Part shown: piece after piece, positions 16,074-25,331 of the stretch | Numbering within the stretch: the stretch's first letter is position 1 | Layout of the letters: each line of letters starts with the position of its first letter | DNA from: Planctomycetota bacterium | Lineage (GTDB): Bacteria; Planctomycetota; Planctomycetia; Pirellulales; UBA1268 | Direction: 5' to 3' | Assembly: GCA_029978905.1 (NCBI GenBank) | Contig: JAPOIM010000024.1 | Location: 1 to 52,546 of the forward strand | Length of the DNA stretch: 52,546 nucleotides | The notes under the pieces: model-generated | Told to the model about the DNA's origin: nothing | The model's database searches: none | What the model saw: the letters and a program-made list of their open reading frames with translations, nothing else | Program-made: the position numbers and the translations under genes

Positions 16074-18128
16074 TCAGCAGCCGAGGGCTTCTTTCGCTGC
16101 CTTGGCGATCCCTGCCGCGGTGATGCCAAAGTGCTCGTAGAGCTTGCCCGCGGGGCCTGAGGCACCGAACGAGTCCATCCCCACAAACCGACCGCAACGC
16201 CCAATCCAGCGTTCCCACCCGAAACTGCATCCGGCTTCGCACGCGACACGGGCGGTGATCTTCTTGGGAAGGACTTCTTCCCGATAGGCGGCATCTTGAG
16301 CTGCAAATCGATCCCAGCTCGGCATGCTGACCACGCGGGCACGGATCCCTTCGCTGGCGAGTTGCTTCGCGGCGTCGAGGCAGAGCCCCACCTCGCTGCC
16401 GGTGCCGATCAGGATGCACTGCGGATCGCCCCCTTCGGCTTCTTGCAGGATGTAGGCACCGCGGGCGGTGCCTGCAGCGCTCCCCATCTGGGTGCGGTCG
16501 AGGGTGGGAAGCCCTTGTCGCGAGAGCACGACCACGGCAGCCCGGTTCGGGTTTTCCATCATGGTCCGCCATGTCTCGGCAACTTCGTTGGCATCCGCAG
16601 GCCGGTAGACCGAAAGGCCTGGAACGGCTCGAGCGCTGGCAAGCTGCTCGATTGGCTGGTGGGTGGGGCCGTCTTCGCCAAGGCCGATGGAGTCGTGTGT
16701 GAGCACGTAGATCACGCCCAGGTCGCCCAGGGCCGACAGCCGCAGGGAGGGCTTGAGATAATCGAAAAAGACGAAAAACGTGGCCACGTACGGCCTCAGA
16801 CCGCACAGCGCCATGCCATTCGCCGCCGCCGCCATGCCGTGTTCGCGGATGCCGAAGTGGAAGTTCCGGCCGGCGTAGTTGGCTGGACCAAACTCGCCCT
16901 CGCCTTTGACGAACGTCATCGTTGAGGGGGCGAGGTCTGCGGAGCCGCCGACAAGCCAAGGCACGGTTGGGCTGATGGCCGAGAGCACCTGGCCGCTGGA
17001 AACGCGGCTGGCAGGGCCCTTGGGATCGGCAGGGAAGGTGGGGATTGAGGCTTCCCAGCCGGCCGGCAGTTCGCCGGCAAGGAATCCAGTCAGCTCCTGG
17101 CCAAGTTCAGGATTGGCCTTGGCATGGGCTGCCCGTGTGGCCTGCCACGCCTCGCGGGCGGCGGCACCGCGTGCCCCCATGGTTTCACTGAAACGTGCGG
17201 GGACCGATTCGGGCACGACAAAAGAGGCGTCGGGTGACCAGCCGTAGGCTTCTTTCGCCCCACGAATCTCGTCAGCACCCAAGGGCGCGCCATGAGAGGA
17301 GTGCGAGCCAGCCTTCGTGGGGGCGCCGTAGCCGATCACGCTCTTCACGATGATCAGCGTGGGAGCGTCGTGCTGCTCGCGGAAGGCTGTCAAAGCCCGC
17401 GCGAGGGCGGCGGTGTCGTTGGCATCGTCGACATGCTCGACGTGCCAGCCGAGACCGCGGAAACGCATCTCCACATTCTCGCTGAAAGCGAGGTCGGTGT
17501 CGCCTTCGATCGTGATGCGGTTGTCGTCGTAGATCCAGCAGAGATTCGAGAGCTTGAGGTGCCCTGCCATCGAGGCGGCTTCGGCGGCGATGCCTTCCAT
17601 CAGGTCGCCATCGCTGCAGAGGACATACGTATCGAAGTCAAACAGTTCCTGCCCATCGCGGTTGTAGTGCGCCCCCAGCCACTTCGAGGCCATCGCCATG
17701 CCGACGGAGTTGCCGCATCCCTGCCCGAGCGGGCCGGTTGTGGTTTCGATCCCGGAGGTCATGTGATGTTCCGGGTGCCCCGCGCACACGCTGTCGAGTT
17801 GGCGGAAACTCTTGATGTCGTCCAGGCTCACCGCAGCGTCGTCGGTACCTGCTCGGCGGATGCCGGCCAGATGGATGAGCGAGTAGAGCAGCATCGAGGC
17901 ATGGCCGCACGACAGCACGAAACGATCGCGGTTGGGCCAGGCGGGATCGGCTGGGTCGTAACGGAGAAAGTCCTTCCAGACGGTGTAGGCCACTGGGGCA
18001 AGAGCCATGGGCGTGCCGGGGTGTCCGCTCTTGGCTGCCTCAACGGCATCCATGGAAAGGGTGCGGATGGTGTCGATCGCCAGCTGGTCGACGTCGGATG
18101 CCTTGGCAGATGCAGAGGACTGTGACAT
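16074..18128 (-). CDS. tkt: Transketolase
   Basis: Thiamine-diphosphate enzyme of the pentose phosphate pathway that moves two-carbon ketol units between sugar phosphates. The 684-residue length fits the full-length family. Visible are SGHPGTPMALAP near the N-terminus, GPLGQGCGNSVGMAMA, the ThDP/Mg motif SDGDLMEGIAAEAAS, DDNRITIEGDTDLAFSENV, the Pyr-domain FHFGIREHGMAAAANGMAL with its catalytic Glu, and FFVFFDYLKPSLRLSAL. The C-terminal domain (residues ~545-684) is complete. The ATG at 18128 has CCGGAG 6 nt upstream and a good promoter-like pair at 18162-18191. It is monocistronic, since the gene upstream on this strand (anti-sigma) ends 129 nt away. Confidence 0.96.
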   Translation of the reverse strand: MSQSSASAKASDVDQLAIDTIRTLSMDAVEAAKSGHPGTPMALAPVAYTVWKDFLRYDPADPAWPNRDRFVLSCGHASMLLYSLIHLAGIRRAGTDDAAVSLDDIKSFRQLDSVCAGHPEHHMTSGIETTTGPLGQGCGNSVGMAMASKWLGAHYNRDGQELFDFDTYVLCSDGDLMEGIAAEAASMAGHLKLSNLCWIYDDNRITIEGDTDLAFSENVEMRFRGLGWHVEHVDDANDTAALARALTAFREQHDAPTLIIVKSVIGYGAPTKAGSHSSHGAPLGADEIRGAKEAYGWSPDASFVVPESVPARFSETMGARGAAAREAWQATRAAHAKANPELGQELTGFLAGELPAGWEASIPTFPADPKGPASRVSSGQVLSAISPTVPWLVGGSADLAPSTMTFVKGEGEFGPANYAGRNFHFGIREHGMAAAANGMALCGLRPYVATFFVFFDYLKPSLRLSALGDLGVIYVLTHDSIGLGEDGPTHQPIEQLASARAVPGLSVYRPADANEVAETWRTMMENPNRAAVVVLSRQGLPTLDRTQMGSAAGTARGAYILQEAEGGDPQCILIGTGSEVGLCLDAAKQLASEGIRARVVSMPSWDRFAAQDAAYREEVLPKKITARVACEAGCSFGWERWIGRCGRFVGMDSFGASGPAGKLYEHFGITAAGIAKAAKEALGC

Positions 18129-18161
18129 GGTTTCTCCGGGGTTTTTGCAGTTTTCCCGCGG

Positions 18162-18191
18162 AGTTTACGTAGCATCGATCGGGACCGTCAA
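18162..18191 (-). promoter_or_regulatory. Candidate sigma-70-type promoter of tkt
   Basis: On the minus strand, TTGACG (18186-18191) and TAAACT (18162-18167) are separated by 18 nt. Transcription would start near 18155 and leave a leader of about 27 nt carrying the GGAG ribosome site. It uses the same 18-nt spacing as the candidates before lptD, fabH and carB. Confidence 0.55.
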
Positions 18192-18257
18192 CGATCGAGA
18201 GTGCTGTGGCGGCGCCAGCACGCTGCGGGGAGGGTGGCAGCCCCCACGGAGAGAGTT

Positions 18258-19310
18258 TTACGGCTGGTGGTGGCTGCCGCCGATGGCCGCATCGTCGGCA
18301 TCGACGCCTGCGGCGACTGCGCCGTGATGGTTGCGGTAGAGGTGGTCGCGGTCCGCGGCGAACGTCGTGTCAAAGACCCGCTGCACGCGTCCATCTTCGA
18401 AGAGGATGTGGTGGAGGTCGGATGGGTGGTTGAGGGCATGCAGCCCATGGTCGGCCGGTGCGTCTGCCATGATGGGGTGATTGCCGCGACGCGTGTCACG
18501 AAGCGGCTGGAGAATGCCTTCCGCGTTGCGGTGGCTCATCGTGTACCCAAAATCGCCCCCCATCTGACGCACGAGCATCTCCAGCCTCGCAGTTCCGACC
18601 GCCTCTTCGAGTTCCTCCATGCTGGGAATGCGGAAGGTGCCGCTCTGCGAAAGCGTGCTTCCGGGAACAAGCAGGCTGCCATCGTCGGCCTTGAGGCGAT
18701 GCTCTGCCACGAGCGTGGGGGCGTAGAGCCCTGCACGTGACAAGGGCCCGGAGGCCGGAGGTGTGGGATACTCGCGATGCGAGTCGGCGTAGCCATGCAG
18801 GGCACCAGAGAGCACGCCAAGCTTTTGTTCAACACGCCGCGTGCGCGAGTCTTCGATGGAGTCGAGCAGTAACGGCGCGAGCAACACCGCGGCTGCGAGT
18901 GCGGTTGCGGCCAGAATCACGCGGTCGAGGACCGAGCGGGCGGGGGGCGACATCGCCGGCGAGAAGTCGGGAGACAATACCGGCGTGGGTGGAGGAAGAG
19001 GCTCTTCGACTACGGTTTGGATGGCTGTGGAGAGGGCTGCCTGGGTGCGGACGAACGCGAGCGTTCTGTCGGCAAGGCCTGCGGGAGCCGGCAGGGCGGG
19101 GCGGTCTGGCTCGAGGGGGGTAAAGGCGGATTGCAGGAGCGCGAGCTGTTCGGCAAGACGACGCGCGGGCATCTCCCCACTACTGGTCGCCTCGATCGGC
19201 GACTCCAGCCCGGCTTCTGCGTGCAGGGCCTGCTTCACACGCGAGGACTCTTCCGGTTCGATCGCACCGAGAAGGTAGCCAATAAGGTCGTCTTGCATGG
19301 TCAGAACCAT
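18258..19310 (-). CDS. Membrane anti-sigma factor with DUF1559/pseudopilin-like periplasmic part
   Basis: This 350-residue protein is encoded 40 nt after the ECF sigma gene. Residues 1-65 (DDLIGYLLGAIEPEESSRVKQAL) look like a planctomycetal anti-sigma N-terminus without zinc-ligand cysteines. A Pro-rich linker leads to one membrane helix (130-149, VILAATALAAAVLLAPLLLD). Beyond it, SIEDSRTRRVEQKLGVLSGA and LHGYADSHREYPTPP resemble the post-helix region of DUF1559 pseudopilin-like proteins. The C-terminal HHILFEDGRVQRV resembles their terminal H...DG motif. It probably holds the sigma factor at the membrane until an envelope signal arrives. The C-terminus is His-rich. The anti-sigma role is inferred from position and architecture. 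An ATG at 19298 is an alternative start. Confidence 0.75.
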   Translation of the reverse strand: MVLTMQDDLIGYLLGAIEPEESSRVKQALHAEAGLESPIEATSSGEMPARRLAEQLALLQSAFTPLEPDRPALPAPAGLADRTLAFVRTQAALSTAIQTVVEEPLPPPTPVLSPDFSPAMSPPARSVLDRVILAATALAAAVLLAPLLLDSIEDSRTRRVEQKLGVLSGALHGYADSHREYPTPPASGPLSRAGLYAPTLVAEHRLKADDGSLLVPGSTLSQSGTFRIPSMEELEEAVGTARLEMLVRQMGGDFGYTMSHRNAEGILQPLRDTRRGNHPIMADAPADHGLHALNHPSDLHHILFEDGRVQRVFDTTFAADRDHLYRNHHGAVAAGVDADDAAIGGSHHQP

Positions 19311-19350
19311 TCCGGTCGAAAGACTTGGGAGATGACGTGTTTCAAGAGAA

Positions 19351-20016
19351 CTATGTGCTGCACTGCGTACCCCACGATTCGTTGAGCTTGACCAACGCCG
19401 AATGCAGCCGGCTCTTCACCGTGCCTACGGGAATCCCCAACGCATCAGCCGCCTCGCGATACTTCAGGCCTTGGTGATACACAAGGAGGAGCGTGGTCTT
19501 GAGCTGGTCGGGGAGATCATCCACCGCTGCTCGCACCCACGCCTTGACCTCTTCCTGCTCGTATCGCTGCGCGGCGGTCGGATCACTTCCCGCGAGAATC
19601 TCCACCAAAGACGCCACGTCATCGTCGCCCCGCCGGTTGTCCAAGCTGACCATTCGGTGCCGCTTGTTCCGCCGCTGTGCGTCGATGGCCTGATTGGTGG
19701 CGATGGTGTAGAGCCACGGTCGGAATCGTCGGCCTTGCTGGAACTGCTCCTTCTTCAGGTAGATCTGCAGAAAGGTTGCTTGAAACACATCCTCCGCCAT
19801 CTCGGCCTGCCCGAGATACCGACGGAGGTAGTTAAACAGTTCTTGCTCGTAGCGACGCACGAGCGCCTCAAAGGCGGACTCGTTGCCTTCCTCGCAGAAC
19901 TGCTCCAGCAGCACCTCGTCAGTCGGGCCAGACGACTCGACAGACGATGCCTGCCAGGCCGACCCACCCTCCTGGGCTGGTTCATTCCGTCCCGATTGGG
20001 CGGGCAGGTCGTGCAC
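19351..20016 (-). CDS. ECF-type RNA polymerase sigma factor
   Basis: A 221-residue group-4 sigma-70 factor. Region 2 (ESAFEALVRRYEQELFNYLR, then AEDVFQATFLQIYL and RFRPWLYTIATNQAIDAQRR) recognises the -10 element and core polymerase. Region 4 (LPDQLKTTLLLVYHQGLKYR followed by EAADALGIPVGTVKSRLHSA) is a complete helix-turn-helix for the -35. A linker of about 50 residues (DNRRGDDDVASLVEIL) separates the two, and about 30 extra disordered residues precede region 2. The GTG start at 20016 is supported by GAGGGAG about 7 nt upstream. It is followed by its probable membrane anti-sigma factor. Upstream there is a TATACT box and a small inverted repeat, possible control sites. Its regulon cannot be seen from here. 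Confidence 0.92.
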   Translation of the reverse strand: MHDLPAQSGRNEPAQEGGSAWQASSVESSGPTDEVLLEQFCEEGNESAFEALVRRYEQELFNYLRRYLGQAEMAEDVFQATFLQIYLKKEQFQQGRRFRPWLYTIATNQAIDAQRRNKRHRMVSLDNRRGDDDVASLVEILAGSDPTAAQRYEQEEVKAWVRAAVDDLPDQLKTTLLLVYHQGLKYREAADALGIPVGTVKSRLHSALVKLNESWGTQCST

Positions 20017-20062
20017 GGACTCTCCCTCGTTACGCAGCCGATTGGAAAAGGGTTCATTGGGT

Positions 20063-20090
20063 AGAGATTTCTCTCCCGCGACGGAGTATA
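20063..20090 (-). promoter_or_regulatory. Candidate promoter and inverted repeat upstream of ECF sigma gene
   Basis: On the minus strand, TATACT (20085-20090, context GGCTATACTCC) lies about 70 nt before the GTG. Between it and the gene is an inverted repeat, AGAGA-TT-TCTCT (20063-20074), that could bind a regulator. No consensus -35 stands out. The rest of the 251-base interval to the NCS2 gene shows nothing else that I can assign. Confidence 0.35.
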
Positions 20091-20267
20091 GCCGGAAGAT
20101 CGCTCAAATTGCCCGTCTCGGGTGGTCGCGGCAGAGCGTCGGTCGCAGAGGGACCGGGAGGTGTTTGTTGCTGCTGATCGCTTGGTGCAGACTGAGGCCT
20201 TGGAAAAGCCTTGCCGTGACAGGCGAGGCCGCAGGGGGCCGCGGTTTGTGGGGCAGCGTTGGAGAAG

Positions 20268-21911
20268 ATGGTGAAGACGAAGGCTTACCAGTGGGCGATG
20301 CCCGGTGACGTGAATGCGTTCTTCGGCCTGGCGCTCGACAATCTTGCCGACCTCGTGCTCACCGTCGGCCTGTTGGCGACGGTCTTTGACTACCCCGCCC
20401 AGTTTGCCCTTGGACATCTGGTGCCCGGGACTGCGGTCGGTGTGGTGGTGGGCGATCTCCTCTTCACCTGGATGGCCTTCCGTCTCGCCCGGCGGAGCGG
20501 CCGGACTGACGTGACCGCGATGCCGCTCGGGCTCGACACCCCGAGCACGTTTGGCATGGTCTTTTTCGTGTTGGGCCCGGCCTACATGGAGTCGCTTGCC
20601 AGTGGGCTTGATCAGGAACTTGCGGCACGGCACGCCTGGCATGTGGGGATGTGCGCGATCGTGGCGAGTGGGCTGTTCAAGTTGGCGTGTTCGCCGTTTG
20701 CCGCAACGATTCGTCGGATCGTGCCGCGAGCAGGCTTGCTCGGGAGCCTCGCTGCGATCGCGCTGGCCCTGATCACATTTCTCCCCACGCTTGAGATTGT
20801 GGGCACGCCCATGGTGGGGCTGGTTTCGATGGGGATCGTCTTGGCAAGCCTGACTGCCGCGATCCCCTTCCCGCTGCGGATCCCCGGGGCGCTTGCGGCA
20901 CTCTCGGTGGGGGGAGCACTCTACGCCGTGGGGCACTCTGCGGGATGGCTGCCAGCAGGTGAAGGGCACGCGATGGTCGATCCGGCCGCGGCTCTCTGGC
21001 CCACGGAGTGGTTGGCGGCCGCAAAGCTTGAGTGGCTTGAAGCGTGGGACGACACACTGAAGTATCTCCCGATCGTGATCCCGTTTGCCCTCGGGACCGT
21101 GGTTGGTGGGATCGACTGCACGGAGAGTGCAGCTGCCGCGGGTGATGAGTATCACACCGGTCGGATCATCGCCGTTGAGGGACTGGCAACAGTGATCGCC
21201 GGCGCCTGTGGCGGCGTGATTCAAACCACGCCCTACATCGGCCACCCCGCCTACAAGTCGATGGGGGGGCGAGCTGCCTACACGCTGGCAACGGCGGTGA
21301 TCATCGGCGGCGCGGGCATCACTGGCACCTTCGCCTATCTCTACGAGATCATTCCCGCACCCGCGATCCTGCCGATCCTTGTGTTTATCGGCCTGGAGAT
21401 CACGGCCCAAAGCTTCCATGCGACACCCGTACGGCACTACCCGGCGGTGGCGATTGCGTGTGTGCCGGCGCTCGCGGCGATGATGGTGATTCACTCCGAC
21501 AAGATGGCGGCGGCGGGCGCGGTGGTGGAGGGGCCGCTCGCCGTGGAGGTCTACACCCTGCACATGCTCGCGGCCGGCTTCATTGTCACCAGCCTCGTGT
21601 GGGCAGGAATGACAGCCAGCCTGATCGACCGGCAGCTGGTGAAGGCAGCCACGTGGGCTGCCGCGGCTGCTGGCTTGACGCTCTTCGGCATCATCCACTC
21701 GCCATTTGCCGACGGGCGGTTGTTTGTGCCGTGGGCGATCGAAGGGCTGCCGGAAGTGGCCGAAGGCCGTGGCCCGCTCTCCATGGCACTCGGCTATCTG
21801 CTCCTCGCGGCGACGTTCGTCGGCTGGCGCCTTGTGCAGGGGCCGGGAAGTGCCGCGGCCACCACCATCGAACCGGTTTCACCGCCTGCCAGCGAAGGTC
21901 GCGGGAGCTAG
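20268..21911 (+). CDS. NCS2-like (xanthine/uracil permease superfamily) membrane transporter
   Basis: A 547-residue integral membrane protein with about 12-14 hydrophobic segments. The N-terminus (MPGDVNAFFGLALDNLADLV, then LPLGLDTPSTFG-like MPLGLDTPSTFGMVFFVLGP) and the central PYIGHPAYKSMGGRAAYTLA segment place it in the NCS2/AzgA-like fold used for purines, uracil and some anions. It belongs to an uncharacterised branch, so the substrate should be treated as unknown. No purine catabolism genes are near. The ATG at 20268 is preceded by GGAGAAG; a GTG at 20271 has slightly better spacing. It is transcribed away from the sigma gene and converges with lptD, leaving only 13 nt between their stops. 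Confidence 0.8.
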   Translation: MVKTKAYQWAMPGDVNAFFGLALDNLADLVLTVGLLATVFDYPAQFALGHLVPGTAVGVVVGDLLFTWMAFRLARRSGRTDVTAMPLGLDTPSTFGMVFFVLGPAYMESLASGLDQELAARHAWHVGMCAIVASGLFKLACSPFAATIRRIVPRAGLLGSLAAIALALITFLPTLEIVGTPMVGLVSMGIVLASLTAAIPFPLRIPGALAALSVGGALYAVGHSAGWLPAGEGHAMVDPAAALWPTEWLAAAKLEWLEAWDDTLKYLPIVIPFALGTVVGGIDCTESAAAAGDEYHTGRIIAVEGLATVIAGACGGVIQTTPYIGHPAYKSMGGRAAYTLATAVIIGGAGITGTFAYLYEIIPAPAILPILVFIGLEITAQSFHATPVRHYPAVAIACVPALAAMMVIHSDKMAAAGAVVEGPLAVEVYTLHMLAAGFIVTSLVWAGMTASLIDRQLVKAATWAAAAAGLTLFGIIHSPFADGRLFVPWAIEGLPEVAEGRGPLSMALGYLLLAATFVGWRLVQGPGSAAATTIEPVSPPASEGRGS

Positions 21912-21924
21912 CAGAGCGTCTCGG

Positions 21925-24900
21925 CTACTCGAGCCCGTAGGCGCCGGCGACAGGGATGTCGATGCCGGTGCGGCTGGCAAACTGGGTGCGTGAGAGGAAC
22001 CGCGGTTCGAGGTTGAACGTCACGCCCACGTTGTTACGGCTGTAGTCGACGTTGAAGCCGAAGCTCATCAAGAAGGCTTCGCCAATGCGAACGAGTTCCA
22101 GACGCTGACCGATGTTGCGGCCGGTCAGGTCGAGGGCGGTGCCGAACGAACTCGCCCACTTCGGACTCATGCGGTAGGTATAGGAGCCCGTCAGCACGCT
22201 CGCTTCAATCGGCCCCGCAAACTCTTGGAAGCCAACGTAGAAACTGCCGCGCGTGGAGCGGTTGATCAGGGCTCCCACGGTGTAGAGCTGCTGCCCTTCG
22301 GTGAAGAAGTCGACATCCGCCGTGGAGAGGAGCACGGTGCGGTCACCAACGTGCCATTTGAAGTCGTACTGCCAGAGGCCAAGGACCTGGCCAAAGTTCT
22401 GGGCGTCGACGGGGAACAGTTCGCCATCGATGTCGAGGGTGATCCAGTCGATGATCCTGCGATTGCCCGCAGGGCCTCGCTTCGTCTGCCACCGTTGGCG
22501 AGCCCCTAAGCGGAAGGCCGTCAGGTCGTTGGCAATCTCGGTGGGGCCAGTCACCCAGCCGCCCATGCCGCGGCGGACCGCGTAGGTTCGCGGGTCGAAC
22601 TTGTTGTCTGGGCCGAAGATAAACGGAGCTCCAAGCGGCACCACCGAGCCTTGGAACGGCACCGCGCCGAAATCCCAGTAGGGGATGTTGCGGCGATACT
22701 GGTTGATCGCGTCGTCGTCGATCTGGTCGTAGAGCGGAAACTGGTCGATGCTCTGCGTTGAGTTGGCATACGAAAAGTCGAGATCGAAGACCACCTTGTG
22801 CGCGATGCCATGCACGTTAAAGAGCGTGCTCTCGATCGAACTGTCCGACCACCACATTGGCAGGCTCGAACGAATCCCCACCTGGCCATATGCGCGATCG
22901 ATCGGCTGCTGGTTGATGTCTTGCCCCCAGTGCGCGAGTTCGCCGAGGGCGTAGGGAACGATCTTCACCGCGCCTGCCTGGAAAGGGAAATCGATCTCCT
23001 GCCGGGTGGCGAGGCGTTCGCCGATCACATCGCTCTCGTAAGGCAGGAGTGTGAAGAATTCGAGGCCCTGGCCGACGTTCGGTGCATTCGGCAGCGGCTG
23101 GCTGACGTACGACACGCTTGAGTGTTCGTACCAAGTGAGTGCGTCGCGGAGCAGCGGCTGGCCGATGAAGTAGTGGTCGAGCCTCGGCCACCATTGGCTC
23201 TGGGAGAAGAAGTTGTCGACGCGGTAACTCGCGAGCAGCCGCAGTTCGCGGGTGTCGATGGTGCGGCGAAGGTCCAGCCACGTGCGTTGCTCGTAGCCCT
23301 CTTCCCACTCCGACTCGTAATACTCTTCGAGGAAGTTGTAGTCGCTGATCCAGCCCGCGGTGCCTCGCATCTGCCACTCGGTCGAGAGGTTCTGCCGATG
23401 TCGCCAGAAACTTCGTCCGCGGAAGCTGTTGGGGAAGGTAAAGTCGCGGCGGTAGAGGCCGAGGTTGTCGATGCCGGTGTCGTTGATGAACCAGCCGTCG
23501 AGGACGCCATTGGCGGGAGTGCCGATGCCGAAGAAGTCGGGGCGGTCGTACAGCAGGGAGGTGCCGGCGGCGGGGCCGCGGAGGCTGAGGTAGTCGACGT
23601 CGAAGTCCCAGTCGACACCATCGGGGGCACGCTGCCAACCAAAGACCTGGAAGGCATCCCAGCTGGTGAGCAACTGGGTGCCGTAGATCTGGTCGTTCTT
23701 GATCTGGGCGTTGTTGATGTAGAAGGTTGGCTTCTTGGCGTTGGTGGCAAGCACGGGCCACCAGAGGATCGGCATCCCCATCAGCTGCACGGTGTTGCCC
23801 CGGCTGGTGATGTACTGCTGGTGTTCGACTGCGGGTTCGCCTGTTGCCGGGTCGACCAACGTCTCGCCAAAGGGCCCAGGAAGCGGCACCTGCTCGTCGG
23901 TGAACGTCATTTCGCGAGCCCGGAATTCCCACGTGGGCATGCCGAGGCGACTGGAGGTGAGGCCAGCGTGCTGTGCCACAAACTCGCTGCGGTTGACCTG
24001 CCGCAGCACATCGGCCCGCAATCGCACGAGCCCCGAGTAGTTGTTGACGGGCGTGAGCACGGTCGCGCCAGTGATCACACCCGAGCTGCGTGGCACGTCG
24101 TAGTACATGCTCACCGCCTCGACGACCCGTTGGGCCTGGCGGAAGATCACGTTGCCTTCCATGTAGATTTCCATGGGGGCATCCGCCGCCTGGCCTGTCG
24201 AGCCATCGAGCGAGGGCTGCTCGTTGGCTTGCGTCCAGATCACCAGCCGGTCTGCGGAAAGGTCGAGTGGCCCAGCGGGATCGACACCATCGATCACCAG
24301 GTTGACGCCGGACGTGATCACGGCCACCCATTCACCACCGCCGGGGCTTGGGTACCACTGCACGTTGAGGGGCATGCTCGAGCGTGGGAAGGCACGCAGC
24401 CGTCTGACCGACACCGTCGTGCCGACCTGCGCGGGGCCCGCTGGAGCAAACTCGGTGAACTGCGCCTGGCTGACGTCGTCTTCGTCGGAGCCAAGTGGCG
24501 GCAGGAACTCCACCTCGTCGGATGGGGCTTCGCCTGACGTGAGCGAAACGGCGTTGTCCGTGGCGGCAGCCAGGGCCGCTTCGGGATCGCCATTGAATCC
24601 GGCGCCCGCCACAGCACCGTCGTACTGGACTGGGGTGCCAGGGGGAGGCACAACGCTCGTGAAGTCGAGGACGGGATCGCGGAATGTCCAGAAACGCCCC
24701 GCCCAACTCGGGCCACGAATCGCTGCCGCGGACGCATCTCCAGCGTGAACCTCCACGCTGCCTGCCATCCGCACCAGCACGCTGCGAACGGGTGGCCCAT
24801 TTCCTGCGTCGCTGTCAAAACCCCCGACGTCAAGGGGTTGCTGCTCAATCCAGATCACCGCTTCGTGCGCCGTGGCCGTGGTCGATCCCTGGGTAATCGT

Positions 24901-25182
24901 CGCACCGGCCGTGAGGTGCCAGACGTCGTAGGAACCCTCTGTCCATCGCGACGCCTGCCCGGCGCGAATCGTGAGCCGTTCAGCGGGATCGACTGCCGGC
25001 ACCTCGATCTGCCCTGCTTCGGCGATGGCGGATGCCAGGCCTCGGGCTGGGAGCGAGGCGAGCGCACCTGCGGGCGAACTCGGTGGTGGCAGAGGATCTT
25101 CGGCAACCGCCACGCGCATCGACGCCCACAGCACCCCCAGGCACGCGAGCGCGAGTGTGCTGCGCAGCAGTCGACGTCTCAT
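21925..25182 (-). CDS. lptD: LptD-like outer-membrane LPS-assembly protein
   Basis: A 1085-residue exported protein. The signal peptide (MRRRLLRSTLALACLGVLWA) is probably cleaved after AVA near residue 27. The N-terminal part contains at least two LptA/OstA-like beta segments: RAGQASRWTEGSYDVWHLTA with GATITQGSTTATAHEAVIWI, and later DLSADRLVIWTQANEQ with MEGNVIFRQAQRVVEAVSMYYD. The C-terminal ~600 residues show the alternating aromatic/polar strands of a beta-barrel and GMPILWWPVLATN, resembling LptD. It should insert LPS or an equivalent glycolipid into the outer leaflet. The N-terminal region is long for LptD. The ATG at 25182 is used because the signal peptide begins there. A well-formed promoter lies at 25302-25331, giving a leader of about 110 nt. 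It is divergent from the RND/MMPL gene. Confidence 0.8.
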   Translation of the reverse strand: MRRRLLRSTLALACLGVLWASMRVAVAEDPLPPPSSPAGALASLPARGLASAIAEAGQIEVPAVDPAERLTIRAGQASRWTEGSYDVWHLTAGATITQGSTTATAHEAVIWIEQQPLDVGGFDSDAGNGPPVRSVLVRMAGSVEVHAGDASAAAIRGPSWAGRFWTFRDPVLDFTSVVPPPGTPVQYDGAVAGAGFNGDPEAALAAATDNAVSLTSGEAPSDEVEFLPPLGSDEDDVSQAQFTEFAPAGPAQVGTTVSVRRLRAFPRSSMPLNVQWYPSPGGGEWVAVITSGVNLVIDGVDPAGPLDLSADRLVIWTQANEQPSLDGSTGQAADAPMEIYMEGNVIFRQAQRVVEAVSMYYDVPRSSGVITGATVLTPVNNYSGLVRLRADVLRQVNRSEFVAQHAGLTSSRLGMPTWEFRAREMTFTDEQVPLPGPFGETLVDPATGEPAVEHQQYITSRGNTVQLMGMPILWWPVLATNAKKPTFYINNAQIKNDQIYGTQLLTSWDAFQVFGWQRAPDGVDWDFDVDYLSLRGPAAGTSLLYDRPDFFGIGTPANGVLDGWFINDTGIDNLGLYRRDFTFPNSFRGRSFWRHRQNLSTEWQMRGTAGWISDYNFLEEYYESEWEEGYEQRTWLDLRRTIDTRELRLLASYRVDNFFSQSQWWPRLDHYFIGQPLLRDALTWYEHSSVSYVSQPLPNAPNVGQGLEFFTLLPYESDVIGERLATRQEIDFPFQAGAVKIVPYALGELAHWGQDINQQPIDRAYGQVGIRSSLPMWWSDSSIESTLFNVHGIAHKVVFDLDFSYANSTQSIDQFPLYDQIDDDAINQYRRNIPYWDFGAVPFQGSVVPLGAPFIFGPDNKFDPRTYAVRRGMGGWVTGPTEIANDLTAFRLGARQRWQTKRGPAGNRRIIDWITLDIDGELFPVDAQNFGQVLGLWQYDFKWHVGDRTVLLSTADVDFFTEGQQLYTVGALINRSTRGSFYVGFQEFAGPIEASVLTGSYTYRMSPKWASSFGTALDLTGRNIGQRLELVRIGEAFLMSFGFNVDYSRNNVGVTFNLEPRFLSRTQFASRTGIDIPVAGAYGLE

Positions 25183-25301
25183 GTGTGCATGAGGCGGTGA
25201 CGGAGGTCGTGCGAGGTGAAGGATGAGGTTCACGCGGTAAAAGGCATATGGTGAGCTCGCAGGTGTCGACTCCCTGCGCGGCTGCGTCAAAATGGCTGGG
25301 G

Positions 25302-25331
25302 ACTATAGAAGTGCTGCCGCGCGGCGGTCAA
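25302..25331 (-). promoter_or_regulatory. Candidate sigma-70-type promoter of lptD
   Basis: On the minus strand, TTGACC (25326-25331) and TATAGT (25302-25307) are separated by exactly 18 nt, the best consensus match in the window. It points at lptD, with a predicted start near 25295. The 309-base interval 25183-25491 otherwise holds the lptD leader and the upstream region of the RND gene, including a GGGTACCC palindrome near 25404. Confidence 0.6.

Noticed and set aside
20017..20267. Possible tRNA or small RNA between the sigma and NCS2 genes
   Set aside because: No cloverleaf or T-loop consensus could be found on either strand; only a promoter-like box and short inverted repeats are present.
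19755..21698. 647-codon minus-strand frame across the sigma gene start and the NCS2 permease
   Set aside because: It is antisense to the permease, which has clear membrane segments and family motifs. The translation is low-complexity and charged with no domain.
23122..24537. 471-codon plus-strand frame inside lptD
   Set aside because: It is a shadow of the LptD reading frame and is rich in Val/Gly/His without motifs. LptD has a signal peptide and barrel features.
25132..25182. Lipobox in the LptD signal (LALAC)
   Set aside because: The residues before the cysteine do not match a proper lipobox, and a clean type-I site (AVA) follows, so it is treated as a normal secreted protein.
25183..25290. 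N-terminal extension of LptD from a TTG at 25290
   Set aside because: It would bury the signal peptide behind 36 residues and start almost at the predicted transcription start.
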